64,000 bases of DNA from Rutstroemia sp. NJR-2017a BVV2 (GCA_002946415.1 NJPS01000079.1:1302001-1366000), one strand, 5' to 3'; shown: positions 51,150-62,212, numbered from the stretch's first letter. Numbers and translations are program-made. Notes: generated from the sequence alone by a model not told the origin.

Positions 51150-54100
51150 TTGGTTCCTATATATTTTCCGAGTATGGGTAACCTTCCTATTTGATCAAGT
51201 AATGAAGCTTTCCTCTAATATACTTCTGATCTAGTATTTCTTCAACTTCGTATTCGGTATTTGGATTAACTGGTTCAATTTCGGTATAAGGTATATTCGG
51301 TGCTCCTGGTAGTACTGGTTCTAGAAGTGAAATATGGAATACTAGGTATATATTCATTGTTCGTAGTAGCTCTAAGCAGTAATTGACTAGTCCGACCATT
51401 TCGCTGATCTTGAAGAATCCTAATTTTTTGTGATCCAGCTTGTCGCTTGGTCTTTTTATATTGATATTTCGTCTGAAGAGGTAAACCTTATCCCCCTTCT
51501 TAAGCATTGGTTCCATACTACACTTTATATTGTAGTAGTATACCGTTCGTTACGTAATGAACTTGATATCAAGTGACAATTGTTCGTATAGATTCCTAAG
51601 ATCCTCTGCTTTCGTTATCCCTATATCTGATTTTGCTATATCCGGTAATTGCATATTATATGCTTTCGGCTCGAATCCGAAATTAGCGTATACTGATATC
51701 ATATTTGTCGTTGTTGCCTCAGCAGTATTGTATACAAACTGTACCAGTGGTAGTAGCTCTATCTAATTGTTTTGTCTGTAGTTGATATAATATTATAAGT
51801 ATTGTTCTATAGTTTGGTTCAATCATTCCGTCTGACCATCCATTTGCAAGTAGAATACTATTGAGAGCTTTCTCTTGATTCCTAGTAAGGCTGTAAGTAT
51901 CTACCAGAATTTCGAGGTAAAGAGCTTATCTCGGTCCGAGATGATTTCGGTAGATACCCTATATATACTAGCTACTATTCTTAGAAATATATAAGCTAAA
52001 TCCTCAACTATACTACTTTCTTTATATAGAATCATATATCCAAACTTGGTTAATCGATCTACTATAATCAGGATAGAGTTATATATTACTCCTGTTATTG
52101 GGTTCTTCGAGAGTGGTAGCTTAACCACAAAGTCCTATACAATGGACTTCCATAGCTAAGTAGGTATATCCGGAGTTTTGAGCTGACCATATAGAGTATA
52201 CCATGAGGTTTTGTTCTGTATATAGATATCGCAGTTTCCGATAACTTCCTCAATTATCTTTCTTATTTGTGGGAAATACAAGTTCGCCTTAATTCTTACG
52301 AATATCTTTGTGATTCCTTGATATCTGTAAGCTGGTAGTTCATACTATTCCTAAGTAAACTATTTGGCCAAGGTCGAAGAGATATATATCTTCCCGTAGA
52401 AGTATATAATATTATCCTTGATTGTAAATCCCTTACCTAGTTGCTCTAGTACTCTCTTTATAGTGGAATCTTTTTCGTAGTACCCTTATACTTGTTTCTC
52501 CAAATGGTTGTCACAAAGTGATATTATTGTAGCTAATTGGGCTAAGTTGAATACCAACGAATCCCTGTCCTGACGAAATATAGTATATAATTCATATATC
52601 TTATTCTCTAGGTATTCCGGTTTTCTGCTAAGTATATCGGCTCTAGCGTTTTCATTTCCTTTGATATACAGTATTCTGAAGTAGTATATAGCTAATATTT
52701 CTGCCTATCGTACCTATCGTCTGTTTAGAACTTTGGTTATTATAAAGTACACCAAATTCTTGTGATCTGAGTAGACCTGGACCGTATACTTAGATCCTTC
52801 GAGATAAACTCTCCATTCTCTGAAAGTATCAACGATTGCTAGAAGCTCTTTATCGTAAATCTCGTAATTCAGCTTAGCTGGCTGAAGCTTTCTTGAATAA
52901 TATACTACTGGTTGTAGCTTCTTGTCCTTGCCTGGCTGGCTTAGGACTGTACCTAATATATAGTCTGATATATCTGTCTCAATAGTGATTGGTTATTCGG
53001 GATCGAAGGTAATAAGAACTAATACCTATATAAAGGCTTGTTTGAGGGTTTCAAATACCTATTATACCGTACTATTCCATTTGTATTCGATATCCTTCTT
53101 GGTTAACTCTATGAGAGATACTGCGATTTTCAAATAGTCTTTGATAAATCATCTGTAGAAGTTCGCAAATCCTAAGAATGATTATATTTCTTTCATAGTA
53201 GTAGGTTGCTTCTACTTCAGAACTTCTTTCACTTTGTTTGGACTTATCTTAAGTCCTATTATACTAACAATATATCCTAGAAACTCGGTTTCGGTAATAT
53301 GGAATTCATATTTCGAAGGCTTCAATAGGATACCTGTATCCGTTAATATCTGAAGTATTTCTTATACGATCTTGATATATTCTTCGAGGGTTTCGGTGAA
53401 GATCAAGATATTGTCTAAGTATACTATATAGTAGTTATCAAGACATTTTCTCAATAAGTTATTAACCAGATATATATATATTGCTGGTACATTGGTAAGC
53501 CCAAAGGGTATAACTTGGTACTCGTAGTATCTGTATCATATACGAAATACTATTTTCTATTCGTCTTCTTCCTTGATTCGGATTAGGTTGAATCCTGTAT
53601 ATTGATCCAACTTAGTGAAATATTTAGCCTTCCCGATTCGATCTTGTAGCTTACTAGCTAGTAGTAACAGATATCGATCCTTAATAGTAATAGCGTTGAG
53701 TTTTCGGTAATCAATAACTAGTCTACCTTTCTCGTCTCCTTTCTTAGGTATAAAGAAGATTGGTATTCCTATAGATGAAGAGGATTCCTTTATGAATCCT
53801 TTCGCTAAATTTTCGTCGAGGTATTCGCAAAGCAATTTGAGCTTCTCCTCCGATAATAGTATAATTGGCAAGAATAGTAATTCCTTTTCTTCTTCCAATT
53901 TTATCTTATGATCCCAAGGCTGGTACTTTGGTAAGGTATCCTCCTGAGGCCTTTCCTTGAAGATCTCGATGTATTTCTGGTACTATACTGGTATATCCTT
54001 CAGTGAGGGATCCTGGGCTAAAGTATCCGACCTCGGTAAATATGTTATCTTCAGCTTTTAACCGGGTATTGGTCTCGTAAGATCCTATACAGACTCTTTC

Positions 54101-54507
54101 TTGTACTTGCACTTATCGTACTATACGGTCCTTGCGACCTAGTCGATATACAGATTGTGGCTCTCTAGCTATAGTATTCCCAAAATTAGTTGGTATCCTC
54201 CTAGTGGGACTAAATCCATTTTTATCCGCTCAGAATACTATCCTAGCTGTATTTCGAATTCTTGTATTTCGTACTGAACCAATCTATCCCCTTTGGCTAA
54301 TTACCTATCGGCAAGGTGAAGCCTGTATGGAACTGGTTTCTTGAGGGTTCGTAATTTCGCTAATACCGCAGCTTCTGGTACTATAAAATTTTCCGTTGCT
54401 CCTAAGTCTATCATTATTCGGAGCGAATGCCTGTTTATATATACGATGCAAAGGATCTGTCCTGATTCTAGGGTAGCCTTCAGCTTCCTGGCTGGCCCCC
54501 TGTTCAT
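51100..54507 (-). pseudogene. G2 pol, young copy (protease-RT-RNase H-integrase-chromodomain)
   Basis: In order: retropepsin IMIDLGATENFI near 54,400 (DSGA changed to DLGA); RT 53,250-53,898, with LVIDYRKLNAITIKDRY and the catalytic box now YLDN at 53,410-53,421; RNase H about 52,720-52,980. The integrase has VDRLTKFGY near 52,045 and ISDRDKLF near 51,930. The GPY/F module KKLGFFKISEMV is near 51,420. The chromodomain, starting YEVEEILDQKYIRGK near 51,240, continues past 51,187 through a TGG-to-TAG stop to EGYPYSEN. Frames remain open for up to 113 codons between stops. Plus-strand frames 51,557-51,766 and 54,132-54,529 are mirrors of this coding. Confidence 0.9.
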
Positions 54508-56211
54508 GCCTTCGGTGAGTTATTCCTGATTAATTTTTTTCTGGTTTCGGTCTACGACCTTAGGCTCGCTACCTTTTATGAAACCAAAGAATCTCTTCTG
54601 GGTATCGATTATATCTTCCCAAACCGTACTTAGATCCGTTCTGATCCTTACTCTGAGGATTCGGCCAATAGGAATATCGATATATTTGGTAGGTACCTTG
54701 TATCTAAGGACCTGTAATACCACCTGTTGTGGTTGAGTCAGTTCTTGTAGTAGTATATTTCGTTGGTCCTTGTAACTATATTGGTGAATAACCTCCCAAG
54801 TCTCTCCGTTACTTGGTAGATTGTATTGCTGAAACTCCCTGAATTCCCGGTAGGTTCGAGTTTCCCGCTATACTCTGGTAGAGCCAATCTCAAATTCCAG
54901 CTTGTAGTAACGACCTACGATTGGTTGATCTCGGATATCCCAAGTATCGTTCCAGAATCCGTTATCGCTTAGTAAACCGGCAAATTCCTTTTTTCTCCAA
55001 GACCTAGTTCTATAGTGACTGATTCTTTCTAGGAACTATACCTCTCTCTGCTTTGGAGGTTCGTTTTGGGTAGTAGTTTTCTTGCTACTAGGCTTCCTTG
55101 GGTACCAGCCTATCCCCTTCTTATCTACCTTATGAACTAGGCAAGAATCCTTGTAGTAGGCAGTCTACGATAGTTATATATAATCCGTTTCCTGAATAGT
55201 TCGATAATTGTTTGTTATGCTTAATTGGTACCTAGGTATAGCCTAGCTACTGTCTTGTCCTACTATAGACTTGAGCTATTTCTTTCCATTCCAGTTAGTT
55301 TGCTTAGGCTTCGTCCCTTAAGGCTTTTTTCGGTAGTCTTATGCTTGGTGGCCTGGAAAACCGTATTCGAAGCAAAGCTTCTTTTCTCATCTGTAGTTCT
55401 TTTCATCCTGGGAAAGGTTGTTCTTTGAACTTATTATATCTAATTCTATAGGGTTGCTATAAGTCCCTTCCCTAGTATATTGTTGTCTGGAATATCGTGG
55501 CTTGCTTTCGTTAGGTCTGGCCCAACTTCTGGTTCTATAGAACTGCTTTTCTCAGAGGTACTTATAGTACTGGTTATCAATCCGAATAGAATCTTTAATC
55601 CATTTATCTAGGTCGTCGTTATCTTCCTGTATTTGCCTTACTAATTCTAGTTTGATGAAGTCTTTCAGTCTATACTTATAGTAGCTGATCAAGACAGCAG
55701 TTCCCCATTTGGTCTGATTGGACCATTTCCTGAATTCGGTAGTATAGTTGATAGCTGATCCTGTTTATCTAAATCCAAACAAATGATGCTCTACTGTCTT
55801 GATAGAGTCGATATCTCTAAAGACTCTTCGGATTTCTGTACGAAATCCTTCCTATGAGTCGAAGATCTTAATGGTTATAGCCATATAGTTCTGTAGCTGA
55901 GCGCTATTCTCGAAGTAGTCTGAAAGAAAGGGTTCGATCTATTTCAATACTTCGCCCCTAAGGTAGGAAGCAGTATAAATGCTCTTTGTATCTCTGGTAT
56001 CGAATTTGTCGGGGTTAAATCGGAAGTACATTCCGAGCTACAAGAGGAATATCTCAAGTTCTCATCGGTCTCCGTGGAACTTGTCTGGGTTGGCGACTTT
56101 AAGGGTTTCTTGTAACTTGAGGTTTGTAGGAGGTCCATCTCCTATAAGGACGTCGCCATCGCGGTCTCCAGTACCCGTGGTCCGGGTAGCAGATGGATCT
56201 TGTGGAGCCAT
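54508..56211 (-). pseudogene. G2 gag, young copy, with damaged zinc knuckle
   Basis: The start ATG at 56,209-56,211 opens MAPQDPSATRTTGTGDRDG, followed by NPDKFHGDR and a capsid-like helical region. A CCHC zinc knuckle lies at about 55,326-55,375 (LCFEYGFPGHQA): the first Cys and the His are kept, but the second and fourth ligands are Tyr, each a G-to-A change of TGC/TGT. Gag would form the particle and bind the RNA. The leader between gag and the 5' LTR (56,212-56,248) begins CTTTGAGCACCATTG on the element's strand; no standard tRNA primer site is evident. Confidence 0.82.
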
Positions 56212-56248
56212 ATCGATTCGGTATGTGAAGCAACAATGGTGCTCAAAG

Positions 56249-56666
56249 TGTTACGAATGCTTGTCTTCTGAGTCACGTGGAAGTGGTCAGAGTCTCGAGT
56301 ACTAGAGGTTACGACGACTAATAGTACTATCGTAGATTTATTGTTGATAACAGTCACACAGGGAATCGATCGTAATTGTAATGGTAGGTAAACAAGTAGT
56401 AATTGTTGTTGAGCACGAAGCTCCATATACTATAGGAAAACTATCTACTTATATAGACCTTTGTACTCTGTAGGAGAGATAGCGAGATATTCTATCTGTC
56501 TATTTCTAGAGAGATAGCGAAACGTTCTATCCGTCTATTTCTGGAGAGACGGCGAGATGTTCTATCTATCTCTCTTGTTGCTTTCCTGCCTGAGGTTCTA
56601 CTAAGGGTGCTGGCTAGCTACCCTCTGAGCCTAAGGTCCTTAGGCTCATATAACTTCGTTGTAACA
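56249..56666 (-). repeat. 5' LTR of young G2 copy (418 bp)
   Basis: TGTTACGAATGCTTGTC to TTCGTTGTAACA; keeps the TG...CA ends. Same length as 50,033-50,450. Confidence 0.93.
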
Positions 56667-56671
56667 CGGAA

Positions 56672-59600
56672 GTATAAAGGTTCTTATACTTGTTATAGTT
56701 ATAATATTCTGCAATAGCCCCTTATTCGAGAAAGGTAGACTGCAAGAGTATAAGTATCTTATAAATATCTAGGATAACCTAGAAAGAAATACCTTATATA
56801 TAAGAAAGAAGGATACTAGTTTATAAACCATCTTAGTATAGAAGTAAAGAAAGTATTTGACGACTATAAGGAACAACTAATAGTAGAAGAAGGTTTAAAT
56901 AATAGTAAAGCAAAGTAGTATATCTAGTACGAAGAAGAATAATAAGAAGAAAAAGTACTAAAGGATCAAGGAGGAATTGTATATAAATAGATACTTATAA
57001 AGCTTAGCTTAATCGATAGTCAGTAGATAATTAATATATTTCTTAACCAGAACATTATATATTTCTTTATACAAAAGGACTTAAAGCTATCTTAAGTATA
57101 GTATAAAGAGATCTTTATATTTGAGGAACAATACTCTGTAACCAAGTTCCAGGAGATTATATTAGATAGTGGAGTATCTGATATCTCTATAGTAGGAGAA
57201 CCTTAATTTCAAGTACTATAACGAGAAGACTCTAATATTATACTTACCTAGACAAACGACAAGGATTATATAATCCGTTTCGGGAAAGGAATAGTAAGTA
57301 TTAAGAGTACTACTATCGTTAATATACTAGTAGATATAATTACCTTCTATATCATTATAGCGAATATCCCTTTCCTATACTATATCCAGGATATAGATAA
57401 GATAAATATATAGTTCGATAACCTATATAATATCCTTATATAAGAAAATAATATCGTTCTTATTATCTGTAAATAGGGATATCCTTGGATACTTCTAAAG
57501 AAAGAGAAAGTAATTATATAAATATATATAACGGAAAAAGAACTGAAATAGTTATATCGATATTTCGGATATCTGTCTATATATAAGCTATCACTACTAT
57601 TGGAGAAAGTAGGGTAAGAAGATATTAATATATATATATTTGAATACCTTACCAAGTACTATAGATACTACTAGTTATATACCAAGTTACCAGATAGGTT
57701 CAAATTTATGATCAAGGATGATATCGATTTCAACTATATTGTTATCGTCGATATTATATACCTAGGAGGTATACTAGTACTTCACTTTATAGATAAAGCA
57801 ACTATTTTTAATATAGTATATTTCTTAAAGAATATCTTAGCAAAGACTATATAAAATACTATATATATATACTGGATTGATATATACCAGGGACTACCAG
57901 ATTATATTATATATAATATAGGAACCAACTTTGTATCTAATAAGTTCCAGCAAAATATATATACTATAGGCTCCGAGGTGAAGAAGGTACCAGTCGAAGT
58001 ATATAATAGTATAGATAAGGTCGAGTACTATTATACCGCTCTCTATCGAGTATATAAGATCTTGAGCGAAGAGCTATAGGACAAGTAGATCTCCCAAGAT
58101 GATATACTATAAATAGCTATTAAGACAATCAATAATATAGTAGGTCCGAATAGATTAGTATCTACTCTTTTAGTCTTCGGTACCTACTCCTAGCTTAACT
58201 ATCAATCAGTCTTATTACTATCTATATATATATAAGCAGATACAATCGACAAAGTAATAACAGAAGTCAAGAAGTATAATACTTAATAGTAGGTAAAGGA
58301 TATACTAGAAGTCAGGAATAGTCTACAAATCTTTGATCTAATTAATCTCTTCCTCTAATCGAATATATATATTTATAGAGAAAAGGGTGGATGGATAGGA
58401 CTATTCAAACTTATCGATATAGAAAAAGAGGATGGAATTATATAGATACTAGTAGATCCGATCTGCTTTAGAATAATATCTATTAAACCCTTTTATTTAG
58501 AAAAGCTTCCAGAATACCAAATTGAAACCGAACCTCCTCCTGCTTAGTCTGGCTATAAAAAGGACGGTATAATAGTTCCCTAGAAACTGATTCTATAGGT
58601 TATTATCCTATTCCGATATATAAAAGTGTTCTTGATAAAGAAGAAGCAAAGCAACTATAATCTAGTATAGTAATTATATATACAAGATACTATTATTATA
58701 GTAGAAATATTCTTCGAGCTCTCTCAACAGATGGAAATTGATAACTTGATTACTTATAGAGTATTCGAAATAATATAGTACAATCTAGTTATATATAAAG
58801 GATATATCTTCAATACTAGACTAGTTAACAAGGTGAAGGGCAAAACAATATCAACTCTATATAAGAAGAGTAGGCTTGTAGTATAAGGATATAACAACCA
58901 AGATAAAGAAAGTATTCTTATATAAATATCTATGGTATAGAGATTAAGTTAATATCTATTAGAAGTATTAGTCTCTATACTCCAAGTATAAGGGATAAGA
59001 GTAAATATATATAATATTATATAAATATATCCATAATCGACTACCGAACTAGTCTATATAATTATTGCTAGGTTACCAAGATAGATCGAATACTAGTACC
59101 TTAAAGAGATAATCATAATTATCTACAAACCTCTATATAGTATAGTAGAAATAGGTATATATTGGTAGGTTATATACTACTTGTACTACCACGAGAAGCT
59201 CGATATAGAAATATCCTTATACAATCTATATCTCTTAATCACTACTATATAAGATATATTTGCGGTAGTTACTCTATAAACCGATAATATACTTATCCTA
59301 GGAAATAAAGTATTCTATAATAAGAAAGTACAAAAGTTAAAAAGAGTTAGTTTTCTCGCAAAGCTAGTAGAAGTACTTATATCTATAAGTTCTCTAACCT
59401 TTAACAGATACTACCTAATTCAAGAAGATAACGAGCTATTGATTATATAGAAGGGACAAGACCAGAAAATCAAGATAATTGAACTAGTATCTAAGTAGTA
59501 TATAAATAACTATTGCAAGTAATATATTAGAGATATTTATCTCTCAAGTATATATTAGCTAGAAACTAGCTTCGATCTTTTGGTTGCAACTCAATATCAG

Positions 59601-60249
59601 AAACCTATAGATAATAATATACAAGTACTTAATAAATAGCTTTAGTAGCAAATAGATAATCTGGAAAGAGGACTATATTATATACTACTAACTCTGAGTT
59701 ATACCAAGCTCTTTGTATATATAGATAGCTCGTTTATCAACAATAAAGATCTTAACTTGTAAATAGAATTTGTTATTTTTATAGCAACCGAAGAATATAT
59801 AGCCGAAGTATTCAAAATAAGAAACAACTTTGTATATTGAAGCAGTACTAAGAGCAAATATATTACTAGAAGTATCTTTGTTTCTGAGATCTATATAATA
59901 GTTGCTAGTATCGATATAGTTATCGTTATAAACCAAATACTTGATATAATCCTAAAATAGCTATATCTACTAGCACTACTAACTATAGTATATATCGATT
60001 TATATAGTTTATACAACTACCTAGTTAAGCTTGGGACAACTAAAGAGAAATATTTAATAATCGATATTATAGTATTACAATAATCGTACAAATAGTAAGA
60101 GCTAACTAAAGTATAATAGATTAAAGAAGATAACAATCTAACTAATACTATAACAAAAGCAACTCCAAACAAAGTACTCAAGAAAGTACTAAACAATAAT
60201 AAGTTTACTATATATATAGAAGAATAAGTAGTTCGAAAAGAGAAATAGT
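56672..60249 (+). pseudogene. Copia-B gag end, protease, integrase, RT and RNase H
   Basis: The frame continues from 50,032. The gag tail has YKKEGYQFINHLSIE near 56,800 (the fungal copia CKKEGC...H pattern with Cys lost). The protease ILDSGVSDISIVGEPQFQ is near 57,160-57,215, followed by ANIPFLYYIQDID near 57,360. The integrase is about 57,650-58,200, with VVPVEVYNS-type residues. RVT_2 RT is about 58,590-59,300, including KKSRLVVQGYNNQ near 58,870. RNase H is about 59,690-60,100, with YIDSSFINN near 59,720 and SKYITRSI near 59,850. Interruptions are RIP stops. The minus-strand frames at 57,380-57,655 and 59,688-59,936 are mirrors. Confidence 0.85.
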
Positions 60250-60391
60250 ATCGGAAAAAGAGGATTTCTTATATTTTTCTTTATTTCTTTGAATTCACTT
60301 ATTTTTAGTTAGAACAATTTCGGAGATTTTAAAGTTTAAGTTTTCGTTTCTATAGCAACACTATACAAAATCGACATTTTTAAGAATACCT

Positions 60392-60625
60392 TTGGAGATA
60401 GATATAAGCAACGAAGGATATACAAAAAGAAAGAATAGAATTTTAAAAGTCGATACTCGATATATATTATATATAAGCTTAAAAAGAATATATAAGAAGC
60501 TTCTTAGTTTTATAGTAATAGTAACTATTATTTCAACAATTTTGGGCGCAACTAGTTATAAGCAAAATAGAAGAGTAGAAAGGATCGAAAATAAGTTTAT
60601 AGCTAAAACCTATTTACCTAAGTAA
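60392..60625 (+). CDS. Small intact ORF (77 aa) with one hydrophobic segment, 3' of Copia-B pol
   Basis: Starts MEIDISNEGYTKRKN and stops at TAA before the 3' LTR, with no interruption although the surrounding element is full of RIP stops. A basic N-terminal third precedes a hydrophobic stretch SFIVIVTIISTILGA that could span a membrane, then a charged tail KQNRRVERIENKF. An accessory membrane protein of the element is possible, but so is chance: the TAA density is locally low. I know no family match. No other copy is available because the left-edge Copia-B lacks this part. Confidence 0.35.
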   Translation: MEIDISNEGYTKRKNRILKVDTRYILYISLKRIYKKLLSFIVIVTIISTILGATSYKQNRRVERIENKFIAKTYLPK

Positions 60626-60688
60626 TATTAGCATAGTATATTATATATATATATAATATATATAGACCGAAAAAGAAAAAATTGCTAA

Positions 60689-61059
60689 TATCGGAATATC
60701 GGTACTTCGGCTAGGTAATAACTATATAGGCTATTATACTTTAGGTATAAAGTATACTCTATCAAAATAGCTATATATATTTTAGATCGCTATATACCTA
60801 CCTATATATCTGTATATACCGAAGCTGAAGTACCGGAGAGTACTAAAAGGAGCTTCAAAGTATATTTATTATATACTATAAATAAGCCATTATATAGCCA
60901 ATTAGTTATAGAGAAATAAGACGATTTTACCTATTGATATAAGCTAGTTATTATATATTCAACCTAGTATCCCGGGTAAATATCGGTATAAGTTCATATA
61001 ACCTTATTGGATCTTCCCCCTTTTAAGTATATTACTTTTATTAGAAGGTCCAACCAACA
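60689..61059 (+). repeat. 3' LTR of Copia-B (371 bp)
   Basis: Starts TATCGGAATATCGG and ends CCAACCAACA; followed by the ATATA duplication. Same length as the split 5' LTR and as 4,178-4,548. Confidence 0.92.
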
Positions 61060-61064
61060 ATATA

Positions 61065-62003
61065 ACTTGAGTAGCTATCAATAATAAGAAAATACTAATT
61101 ATATTTTACTTTCTCTTTTATATACTGATCGAATATTTGCTATAACTATATTATCTTATATATATTGGAATTCTATCTATTCGATAATATTATAAAATAC
61201 TTTAAATTATCTATTTCTATATCGTCAATCTACGAATCTTATAGCTTATTTGCTATATCTTTATAGATTAGAGTAGATAGAAGTAATATTCTATTAATAT
61301 AAATATATATAAATAAGTTGATAAACTTTTATAAGCTATCTTATCTTATTACTAGCATTTTACCCTTTTTAAGAATATTATATATTATAATTCTCTTCAG
61401 TCTCTGTATTATACCAATTATAAAGTCCTTTTTATCCCAATTATAAGTGTTTTTTAGGAGAATATTATATTATTCGATAGTATCGATAAGCTAAAGATAG
61501 AAGAAGTAATTAGTAAAAACCTTGAAATCGATATCAAAAATATAACAACAATATAAAATAAGTCGAACCAGTTCATAGAATAATATAAATATAGGAAGGT
61601 ATTCAGATTTTATATATATATTATCAATATTGCAGAGATACAGACTTATAAGCCAGTTATTATAACACTTTACAAACTATATAGTCTAATTCTTTCTAAC
61701 CGAGCTGTTTATAATCTCCTCTACAATATTTCTAATAATATAACTTGTTGGAGGTATCTTCCGGACTGTTAGCTTATTAATTTGATCGATTAAAATCTCT
61801 TCTTGAGCTATAGTAAGTTATTGATGATGTTCGGAGGTAGCTTCGGCTCTTGAGGAGGTGATTCCATGCCAACAGCGAGAGAGGGTGCTGCGCTGTAAGC
61901 CATATCTCTTGGCTACAGTGGCAATAGGTGCTGAGTTCTCTCTATTCAGATCAGTAATTGCGAGCTCTATACGAACGTCGTAGCTTAATCCAGAGTAATC
62001 CAT
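61065..62003 (-). pseudogene. pogo-type transposase, N-terminal half
   Basis: ATG at 62,001-62,003. The first 61 codons are intact and hold a psq-type helix-turn-helix (PIATVAKRYGLQRSTLSR). A CENP-B-type DNA-binding region follows (EEILIDQINKLTVRKIPPTSYIIRNIVEEI, about 61,700-61,800). The start of the DDE domain has YNWDKKDFIIG near 61,430 (first catalytic Asp; family YNMDEKGFLIG). The second Asp block LIIDSYSSY stops at the Copia-B insertion and continues at 38,451. RIP grows from right to left: the first 200 bp are nearly untouched, the rest is full of TAA/TAG. Confidence 0.87.
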
Positions 62004-62045
62004 AGTTGTTGAGTTGATTAAAAAATCGTGATTTTTTGAGTGTGC

Positions 62046-62152
62046 ATTGATGCGGGGCGTGCATGGGCCAGGGATTACGGTTATACGGATAATCGTCTAA
62101 CCCTAGATCTCGTTCACACCGTGAACGAGATCCACCCCCGGACGGACCACAT
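62046..62152 (-). repeat. Right terminal inverted repeat of the pogo-type element, with internal palindrome
   Basis: 62,046-62,083 is the inverted copy of 23,980-24,016. The outer CGGACCAC (62,143-62,150) is the inverted copy of GTGGTCCG at 23,964. Between the two blocks the right end has about 59 bp where the left has 8, including the palindrome at 62,106-62,132. Either the left end is deleted or the right end gained sequence. Confidence 0.65.
62106..62132. repeat. Perfect palindrome, 12-bp arms, 3-bp spacer
   Basis: GATCTCGTTCAC, ACC, GTGAACGAGATC. Its inner 21 bp recur at 62,177-62,197. It could be a protein-binding site or form a hairpin. Confidence 0.9.
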
Positions 62153-62176
62153 CTTATTTTCACTATACAAAAAAAA

Positions 62177-62197
62177 CTCGTTCACGCCGTGAACGAG
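62177..62197. repeat. Second copy of the palindrome, 9-bp arms, 3-bp spacer
   Basis: CTCGTTCAC, GCC, GTGAACGAG, preceded by eight A residues. It differs from the first copy only in the spacer, and the core of the first starts 68 bp upstream. Confidence 0.9.
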
Positions 62198-62212
62198 GAA
62201 GAATAAGGTTAG

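Larger units (their letters stand above)
50033..56666 (-). mobile_element. Ty3 chromovirus G2, young copy (6.6 kb), with antisense ORF
   Basis: Two LTRs of exactly 418 bp and a perfect duplication CGGAA (50,028-50,032 and 56,667-56,671), inside Copia-B gag. Minus-strand gag-protease-RT-RNase H-integrase-chromodomain. It is the most G+C-rich element of the window and so the most recent insertion, but it still carries RIP stops and catalytic-site changes. The polypurine tract AAGGGGATAG (complement of 50,451-50,460) abuts the 3' LTR. Confidence 0.94.
38452..61059 (+). mobile_element. Ty1/copia retrotransposon Copia-B (6.2 kb without two guests)
   Basis: The LTRs total 371 bp each and the target duplication is ATATA on both sides (38,447-38,451 and 61,060-61,064), inside the pogo transposase gene. 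Removing Copia-A (38,634-48,442) and the young G2 (50,033-56,666) leaves 6,155 bp of a plus-strand copia element. The leader after the 5' LTR begins CTGATCAGTAGTTGATCC at 48,637. A second copy of the family is at 1-4,548. Confidence 0.92.
23959..62152 (-). mobile_element. pogo/Fot1-type DNA transposon (about 2.3 kb) split by nested retroelements
   Basis: The two ends carry matching inverted repeats (23,963-24,016 and 62,046-62,152) that share a 37-bp block with two mismatches, centred on ACCGTAATCCC and TGCACGCCCCGCATCAAT. Between them are three minus-strand transposase pieces (61,065-62,003, 38,112-38,451, 24,149-24,828). Subtracting the two insertions (24,829-38,111 and 38,452-61,059, each plus 5 bp of duplication) leaves about 2.3 kb, normal for this group. 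Exact outer ends are uncertain because the right side has about 50 extra bp inside its repeat. Confidence 0.82.

Noticed and set aside
51557..51766. 69-codon plus-strand frame, also its relative at 36,281-36,490 on the minus strand
   Set aside because: Both are mirror frames of the G2 integrase C-terminal region, which reads sensibly on the other strand.
56249..56300. Standard tRNA 3'-end primer binding site for G2 next to its 5' LTR
   Set aside because: The leader begins CTTTGAGCACCATTG and does not start with the expected TGG; self-priming as in Tf1-type elements is possible but I could not show the needed complementarity.
57380..57655. 91-codon minus-strand frame, also 59,688-59,936 minus, 28,639-28,860 plus and 40,229-40,426 minus
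   Set aside because: Opposite strand of readable copia or G1 pol coding; compositionally biased shadows.
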